Shown here: positions 8,174 through 10,880 of the stretch, in pieces
Layout of the letters: the number at the start of each line of letters is the position of its first letter
Numbering within the stretch: position 1 is the stretch's first letter
Assembly: GCA_900754475.1 (NCBI GenBank)
Contig: CAAECY010000121.1
Span: 1-10,880 of the forward strand
Direction of reading: 5' to 3'
DNA length: 10,880 bases
From: an uncultured Sutterella sp.
Lineage (GTDB): Bacteria > Pseudomonadota > Gammaproteobacteria > Burkholderiales > Burkholderiaceae_F
Notes under the pieces: model-generated
Told to the model about the DNA's origin: nothing
The model's input: only the letters and a program-made list of their open reading frames with translations
Database searches by the model: none
Position numbers and translations under genes: made by a program

Positions 8174-8220
8174 CGTCCTGCCTCAGGCCGTAGACAGGCA
8201 AAAAATGCCGAAAAAGGACG
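8174..8220 (-). terminator. Nested inverted repeats followed by six T on the minus strand
   Basis: Outer arms CGTCCT (8174-8179) and AGGACG (8215-8220) enclose TGCCT/AGGCA (8179-8183 with 8196-8200) and GGCA/TGCC around an A5 spacer (8197-8208 region); the elements partly compete. On the minus strand AGGACG is directly followed by TTTTTT, the layout of an intrinsic terminator. No minus-strand gene lies upstream of it, because the neighbour at 8394 is on the plus strand. It might therefore end a small minus-strand RNA, attenuate the SNF2 transcript or be a regulator site. A further small hairpin, GCCC-TTCG-GGGC on the minus strand (8230-8241), lies just upstream. Confidence 0.35.
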
Positions 8221-8275
8221 CCTGAAAGGGCCCCGAAGGGCGAAAAGCACGAAAAGCGGCGCGCGCGACGAACGC

Positions 8276-8281
8276 TACAAT
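8276..8281 (+). promoter_or_regulatory. Possible -10 box for the small membrane protein gene
   Basis: TACAAT matches five of six bases of the sigma-70 -10 consensus and lies in an otherwise very GC-rich stretch. No recognisable -35 box is found 16-18 bases upstream, so the call rests on the -10 alone. Transcription would start near 8288 and give a leader of about 105 bases containing the hairpin at 8315-8346. Confidence 0.3.
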
Positions 8282-8314
8282 GCTTCGAACGGCCCGATCC
8301 TTGAGGCGGCCGAA

Positions 8315-8346
8315 AGCGGGCGACGTCGACCTTCGACACGCCCGCT
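8315..8346 (+). other. Strong hairpin in the presumed leader of the membrane protein gene
   Basis: Outer arms AGCGGGCG (8315-8322) and CGCCCGCT (8339-8346), 8 bp, enclose GTCGA (8325-8329) and TCGAC (8333-8337) with a three-base loop, giving a 13 bp interrupted stem. About 20 bases later comes the T-rich GATTCTTTTTG, then the start codon at 8394. The T tract is too far away for a standard intrinsic terminator. The element could be a leader structure or mRNA stabiliser. Confidence 0.4.
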
Positions 8347-8393
8347 GCCGGCCCCTCGTTGATTTCGATTCTTTTTGTTTGCGCTCAACCCTC

Positions 8394-8936
8394 ATGCTCT
8401 GGAAACCGATTGCGGACGAATGGTCCGCCACCGAAGCGCCCCGCTGGTGCATCGTCGCTCACGAACCCCATACCGCGCTCGGTGCCGCGGGTGCCGTCGT
8501 CGGCGCTGGTCTTCTTTTGACGCTCTTTGCGGACGGCGTCCCCGCCACGATGGAAACGATCGCGTTTCCGCTCGTCGCCTACGGGTGCGTCACTGCTATG
8601 GGCGTCTCCGAAGTCCTGAAGCGTTTCGCGGGCACCTGGGATCGGGAAGCGCGCTTTGAAAAGGACGCGATCGTCGTCACCGACAACAAGGGCCGCACGC
8701 GCCGCATCGACTACGCCGAAATCGCGCACGCGGACTTCACCGTTCCCGTTCCCAATACGGGGAAGTTGAAGTGCCCGACGCTCGTGCTTTCCTCGTCCAC
8801 CGAAAAGAAGCTCCTCGAAGGGAACGTCGCTTCCATGGCGGCCTACCTCGGCATCAAGGCGGAGCTCGATGCGCGCAACATCCGCGTCGTCACGCCCATG
8901 TGGGCGGAGGAGAGTTACGAAGCCCGGAAGCTCTGA
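8394..8936 (+). CDS. Small membrane protein with two TM helices and possible PH-like domain
   Basis: A 180-residue hypothetical membrane protein. Two hydrophobic helices at about 27-47 (TALGAAGAVVGAGLLLTLF) and 53-73 form a hairpin in the inner membrane. After them, residues 84-155 alternate short beta-like stretches (ARFEKDAIVVTD, RTRRIDYAEIAHADF, CPTLVLSSST) ending in a helix, the pattern seen in bacterial PH-like domains of the YcxB or bPH type. That match is judged by eye and tentative. I chose the ATG at 8394 because the reading frame extends upstream to an ATG at 8280, but the extra 38 residues are Arg-rich and look like leader translation, and the 8280 ATG overlaps the possible -10 box. 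No Shine-Dalgarno is visible at either start. It is divergent from the SNF2 operon and about 230 bases ahead of the amidohydrolase gene in the same direction. Function unknown. Confidence 0.75.
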   Translation: MLWKPIADEWSATEAPRWCIVAHEPHTALGAAGAVVGAGLLLTLFADGVPATMETIAFPLVAYGCVTAMGVSEVLKRFAGTWDREARFEKDAIVVTDNKGRTRRIDYAEIAHADFTVPVPNTGKLKCPTLVLSSSTEKKLLEGNVASMAAYLGIKAELDARNIRVVTPMWAEESYEARKL

Positions 8937-8962
8937 GGCCGAGCGACGCCAAAGACATCCAT

Positions 8963-9007
8963 GGCTTCGAAGGCGTCAAAGGCACCGAAGGCTTCAAAGG
9001 CTTCAAA
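8963..9007 (+). repeat. Five tandem copies of a 9-base unit
   Basis: Degenerate copies of GGCTTCAAA run end to end: GGCTTCGAA, GGCGTCAAA, GGCACCGAA, GGCTTCAAA, GGCTTCAAA. They lie in the gap between the membrane protein and amidohydrolase genes. In the plus frame continuous with the amidohydrolase they would encode an Ala-Ser-Lys-rich run, but that start is not favoured. Confidence 0.7.
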
Positions 9008-9069
9008 GAAGAGGGCGTTTCGATCCCCCGTTCTCCGGAACGCCCGACTACACCTATCCGACAACACGT

Positions 9070-9102
9070 CTGACAAACACTGCGAGACTGCGGTAGGTCT
9101 TG
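9070..9102 (+). repeat. Spaced motif, copy 1, upstream of the amidohydrolase gene
   Basis: CTGACA (9070-9075), 14 bases, then GCGGTAGGTCTTG (9090-9102). The same two blocks with the same spacing recur at 10467-10499. CTGACA resembles a -35 box, but no good -10 box follows at 17 bases (GTAGGT), so a promoter reading is weak. It ends 65 bases before the amidohydrolase start. Confidence 0.6.
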
Positions 9103-9157
9103 GGTTCATCTCAAACGCTCCGCGGCCCCGTGCCCGATCCAACCCCTTTTTCTTGAC

Positions 9158-9162
9158 GAGGG
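9158..9162 (+). promoter_or_regulatory. Shine-Dalgarno site of the amidohydrolase gene
   Basis: GAGGG lies five bases before the ATG at 9168. It decides the start: the frame is open for 69 more codons upstream, to an ATG at 8961 that has no such site. Confidence 0.65.
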
Positions 9163-9167
9163 TCCCC

Positions 9168-10454
9168 ATGTCCGAAATTCAGCAGGATGCACTCCCGACC
9201 GCTCCCGAATGGCTCGAAGCGGCCGTTGCCGACGAACTGGCGAACACCATCGCGCTGCGCCGCCATTTTCACGCCGAGCCCGAACTCGGCAACCAGGAAA
9301 CGAAGACCCGCGACCATATCGCCGCGGAGCTTCGCAAATACGGCGTCGACGAAGTCGTGACGGGCTTCGGCGAAGCGCACACGGCCGTGATCGGCGTTTT
9401 GAACCCCGGGAAGGGGCACGCCGTCGGTCTTCGCGCCGACATCGACGCGCTTCCCGTGAAGGAAAACACGGAGCTCCCGTTTGCGAGCTGCGCGCGCGGC
9501 ACGATGTGGGGCCGTGAAACGGACGTCTCGCACATGTGCGGGCACGACATGCACATCGCGATGCTGCTTTCCGCCGCCCGAATCCTCGCCGCCCATAAGG
9601 AAGACATTCCCCGCACGGTGGTCTTCGTCTTCCAGCCGGCGGAAGAGGGCGACTCGATCGAAAATCCCTTCGAGCGCGAAACCCGCAAGCTTTCGGGCGG
9701 GCGTGCGCTCGTCGAGGGCGGTTTGATCGAAAAGTATGGGATCGAAGAAATGTTCGGGATCCACGTGATGGCCCGTGTGCCGACGGGGACGATGCAGATT
9801 GTTCCGGGCACGGCCCTCAATTCGATCGACAACTTCGAAATCGAGATCGAAGGCGTGCAGGCGCACGGTGCGATGCCCTGGACGGGCGTGGACGCGACGC
9901 TTGTGGCTGCCGAAACCGTGATTGCGCTCCAGCAGCTCGTTGCGCGCAACATCGACCTCACGCGCGGCATGGGCGTCATCACGATCGGGAAGCTCGTTGC
10001 GGGCGAAACCGCGAACGTGATGGCGGGTAAGGCGTCCATGCTCGGGACGATGCGCACGAACGACATGGCGATTCGTGAAAGCATGCTCGAACGTCTCCCG
10101 CAGGTCGTGGAAGGCACGGCCCTTGCGTCGGGCGCCAAGGCCTCCGTGCGCATCGCCGACAGCTACCCCGTCACGGTCAACAACGCCGAACTCGCGCGCG
10201 AAAGCATTCGGGTACTTCGCCGCTTCGGGGTCGACGCCGTCGAAATCGAGAAGGGCGTCGGCGCGAGCGAAGACTTTTCCTACTACGCGCAGAAGGTGCC
10301 GTCCGTCTACATGTTCCTCGGGACCGACCCCGAAGGCGTCGTGAACGCGCCGAACAACCATTCGGACATGTTCAACCCGGACGAATCCGCCATGGCCGCG
10401 GGCGTTCGCGCGCACATCGCGTCGGTGATGCGTCCGGTCGTGACGAAGGCCTGA
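9168..10454 (+). CDS. M20-family amidohydrolase (aminoacylase/hippurate hydrolase type)
   Basis: A 428-residue cytosolic metallopeptidase of the M20D group, which hydrolyses the amide bond of N-acyl amino acids; hippurate, N-acetyl amino acids and IAA-amino acids are typical family substrates. The substrate here cannot be read from the sequence. Motifs: RRHFHAEPELGNQE (31-44), the usual N-terminal block; GLRADIDALPVKE (87-99) with the conserved Asp; MCGHDMH (123-129) with metal ligands Cys124 and His126; QPAEEG (156-161) with the catalytic Glu pair; GIHV (197-200) with ligand His199; QAHGAMPWTGVDA (231-243) in the lid/dimer domain with His233; and NNHSDMFNPDE (396-406) with ligand His398. Two oddities: about ten extra residues (162-176) between the Glu pair and the GGRALVEGGL block, and Trp238 where His or Tyr is usual in the MPH motif. 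Length is near the family's usual 380-440. No signal peptide. Probably transcribed alone. Confidence 0.93.
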   Translation: MSEIQQDALPTAPEWLEAAVADELANTIALRRHFHAEPELGNQETKTRDHIAAELRKYGVDEVVTGFGEAHTAVIGVLNPGKGHAVGLRADIDALPVKENTELPFASCARGTMWGRETDVSHMCGHDMHIAMLLSAARILAAHKEDIPRTVVFVFQPAEEGDSIENPFERETRKLSGGRALVEGGLIEKYGIEEMFGIHVMARVPTGTMQIVPGTALNSIDNFEIEIEGVQAHGAMPWTGVDATLVAAETVIALQQLVARNIDLTRGMGVITIGKLVAGETANVMAGKASMLGTMRTNDMAIRESMLERLPQVVEGTALASGAKASVRIADSYPVTVNNAELARESIRVLRRFGVDAVEIEKGVGASEDFSYYAQKVPSVYMFLGTDPEGVVNAPNNHSDMFNPDESAMAAGVRAHIASVMRPVVTKA

Positions 10455-10466
10455 GGCTCGGCTGAG

Positions 10467-10499
10467 CTGACAGGCTGACGGGAACGGCGGTAGGTCTTG
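10467..10499 (+). repeat. Spaced motif, copy 2, downstream of the amidohydrolase gene
   Basis: CTGACA (10467-10472), 14 bases, then GCGGTAGGTCTTG (10487-10499), matching the copy at 9070-9102 in both blocks and spacing while the bases between differ. It begins 13 bases after the amidohydrolase stop. Its second half is also part of a hairpin (10486-10510), which the first copy does not form. Confidence 0.6.
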
Positions 10500-10510
10500 A
10501 CCGAACCGCC
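10486..10510 (+). terminator. Hairpin after the amidohydrolase gene
   Basis: Arms GGCGGT (10486-10491) and ACCGCC (10505-10510) enclose GGT/ACC around a CTTG loop. It lies 31 bases past the stop. No T run follows on the plus strand, so it is only a possible terminator or 3'-end stabilising structure. Confidence 0.35.
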
Positions 10511-10526
10511 GATTCGCCGAACCGAA

Positions 10527-10576
10527 TTCGGGCCTCGCGGGCATTGGGAGAAACTCCGACGCCTGCGAGGCCCGAA
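10527..10576. other. Long, very stable hairpin in the 3' intergenic region
   Basis: Arms TTCGGGCCTCGC (10527-10538) and GCGAGGCCCGAA (10565-10576) pair perfectly over 12 bp. A G-T wobble and GGC/GCC extend the stem to 16 bp. An internal loop and a top stem GGAG/CTCC with an AAA loop follow. It would be stable in RNA from either strand. No T run follows on either side, so a standard intrinsic terminator is not supported. It could be an operon end, a structured small RNA or an attenuator for a gene beyond the window. Confidence 0.6.
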
Positions 10577-10762
10577 GTGTTTGGGCACAAAGGAACGCGA
10601 GGAGAAGGACGAGGGCGAACGAGCGCGGCAGGAACGCGGCGCGAATCCGAGGCAACGGCGCGGACGGACGGCCGGGGATGCGCGGTTGCGGGCGGCTCGG
10701 AGCGGCGTGCGAAGGGTCGGACGACGATTTGAAGTCGAACGAAGTCGAACGGATTCGGGCGG
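10577..10762. other. Gene-free stretch with one short tandem repeat
   Basis: No reading frame here looks like a gene. The plus-strand frames are Arg/Gly-rich GC artefacts. On the minus strand a run near 10600-10640 reads ALVLLLAFLCAQTLRASQA, like a signal peptide, but it leads straight into frame antisense to the amidohydrolase gene. GAAGTCGAAC occurs twice in tandem at 10731-10750. Confidence 0.5.
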
Positions 10763-10790
10763 AATTTTCGGAAAAAATCCTCCGAAAATT
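10763..10790. repeat. Perfect 10-base inverted repeat in AT-rich DNA
   Basis: AATTTTCGGA (10763-10772) and TCCGAAAATT (10781-10790) are separated by eight bases. The element marks the abrupt change from very GC-rich to AT-rich sequence. The arm core ATTTTCGG recurs twice further on (10835-10842, 10846-10853), so these may be copies of one protein-binding site. Confidence 0.6.
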
Positions 10791-10792
10791 AC

Positions 10793-10816
10793 TCAACATA
10801 ATAGTCGTTATGTTGA
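10793..10816. promoter_or_regulatory. AT-rich palindrome, possible operator or weak terminator
   Basis: TCAACATAA (10793-10801) and TTATGTTGA (10808-10816) form a perfect 9 bp inverted repeat with a six-base centre, the size and symmetry of an operator for a dimeric helix-turn-helix regulator. It contains CATAAT, close to a -10 box, and is followed on the plus strand by ATTTTTAG, so an intrinsic terminator with a weak stem is the other reading. The regulated gene would lie beyond the right edge. Confidence 0.45.
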
Positions 10817-10833
10817 ATTTTTAGTTTCGGGGC

Positions 10834-10853
10834 GATTTTCGGATGATTTTCGG
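10834..10853 (+). repeat. Direct repeat of GATTTTCGG
   Basis: GATTTTCGG occurs at 10834-10842 and 10845-10853, 11 bases apart, close to one helical turn. That is typical for binding sites on the same face of DNA. It shares ATTTTCGG with the inverted repeat at 10763-10790. Confidence 0.5.
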
Positions 10854-10880
10854 CTGTTCGTTGCGGCTCGGCGCCTTGGA

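Noticed and set aside
4098..8225. A 1375-codon plus-strand open frame antisense to the SNF2 gene
   Set aside because: It covers nearly the whole SNF2 gene, is rich in Arg, His, Glu and Val, and has no motif. Long antisense frames are expected in GC-rich genes with biased third positions.
8280..8393. Upstream start for the small membrane protein (38 extra residues)
   Set aside because: The ATG overlaps the best -10 box, the extension is Arg-rich, and it contains the leader hairpin.
8276..8393. A known small RNA such as 4.5S or 6S RNA
   Set aside because: The hallmark sequences of these RNAs, such as the conserved 4.5S loop, are absent.
8961..9167. Upstream start for the amidohydrolase (69 extra residues)
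   Set aside because: The ATG at 9168 has a GAGGG site five bases upstream, and family homology begins shortly after it. The extension is repeat-derived and basic.
9111..10799. A 562-codon minus-strand open frame over the amidohydrolase gene, with a signal-peptide-like run near its start
   Set aside because: Most of it is antisense to a clear M20 gene and is rich in Arg, His and Asp with no motif. The hydrophobic run lies in intergenic DNA and is probably chance or the relic of an older gene.
10793..10822. A confident intrinsic terminator
   Set aside because: The stem is AT-rich and weak, and no plus-strand gene ends nearby except the amidohydrolase over 300 bases away; an operator is at least as likely.

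Overview
The window is GC-rich bacterial DNA with dense coding, Shine-Dalgarno sites at some starts and an RpoH (sigma-32) type promoter. HtpG, the M20 peptidase and a lysine/threonine-rich, histone H1-like protein tail together suggest a proteobacterium, most likely a betaproteobacterium (Burkholderiales; a Sutterella-like organism is possible). That placement is inference from protein flavour only. No rRNA, tRNA, CRISPR array, integrase or insertion sequence was seen.

Layout. Positions 1-1561 (minus) hold the N-terminal five sixths of the chaperone gene htpG, which runs off the left edge. It is preceded by a near-consensus heat-shock promoter (1663-1690) and, further upstream, by two hairpins (1724-1742, 1773-1800) that probably end the neighbouring transcript. 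Positions 1813-8093 (minus) hold a two-gene operon. The first gene is a 1413-residue SWIM zinc-finger/SNF2 ATPase (3852-8093). Eight bases later begins a 676-residue protein with an unrecognised N-terminal domain, two AT-hook DNA-binding motifs in a disordered Pro/Ala-rich region and a Lys/Thr-rich tail (1813-3843). A 300-base intergenic region (8094-8393) with several inverted repeats separates this operon from a divergent small membrane protein with a possible PH-like domain (8394-8936, plus). An M20-family amidohydrolase follows (9168-10454, plus). The last 426 bases carry no convincing gene, but hold a strong 16-bp-stem hairpin and an AT-rich cluster of palindromes that looks regulatory.

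How the genes fit together. The SNF2 ATPase and the AT-hook protein are almost certainly co-transcribed and probably work on DNA together: an ATP-driven translocase or remodeller with a nucleoid-binding partner. This resembles, by analogy only, the combination of SNF2 motors and AT-hooks in eukaryotic remodelling complexes. It is the most unusual content of the window. HtpG, the membrane protein and the amidohydrolase look like independent housekeeping or metabolic genes. A spaced motif (CTGACA-N14-GCGGTAGGTCTTG) occurs once upstream and once downstream of the amidohydrolase gene and is unexplained.
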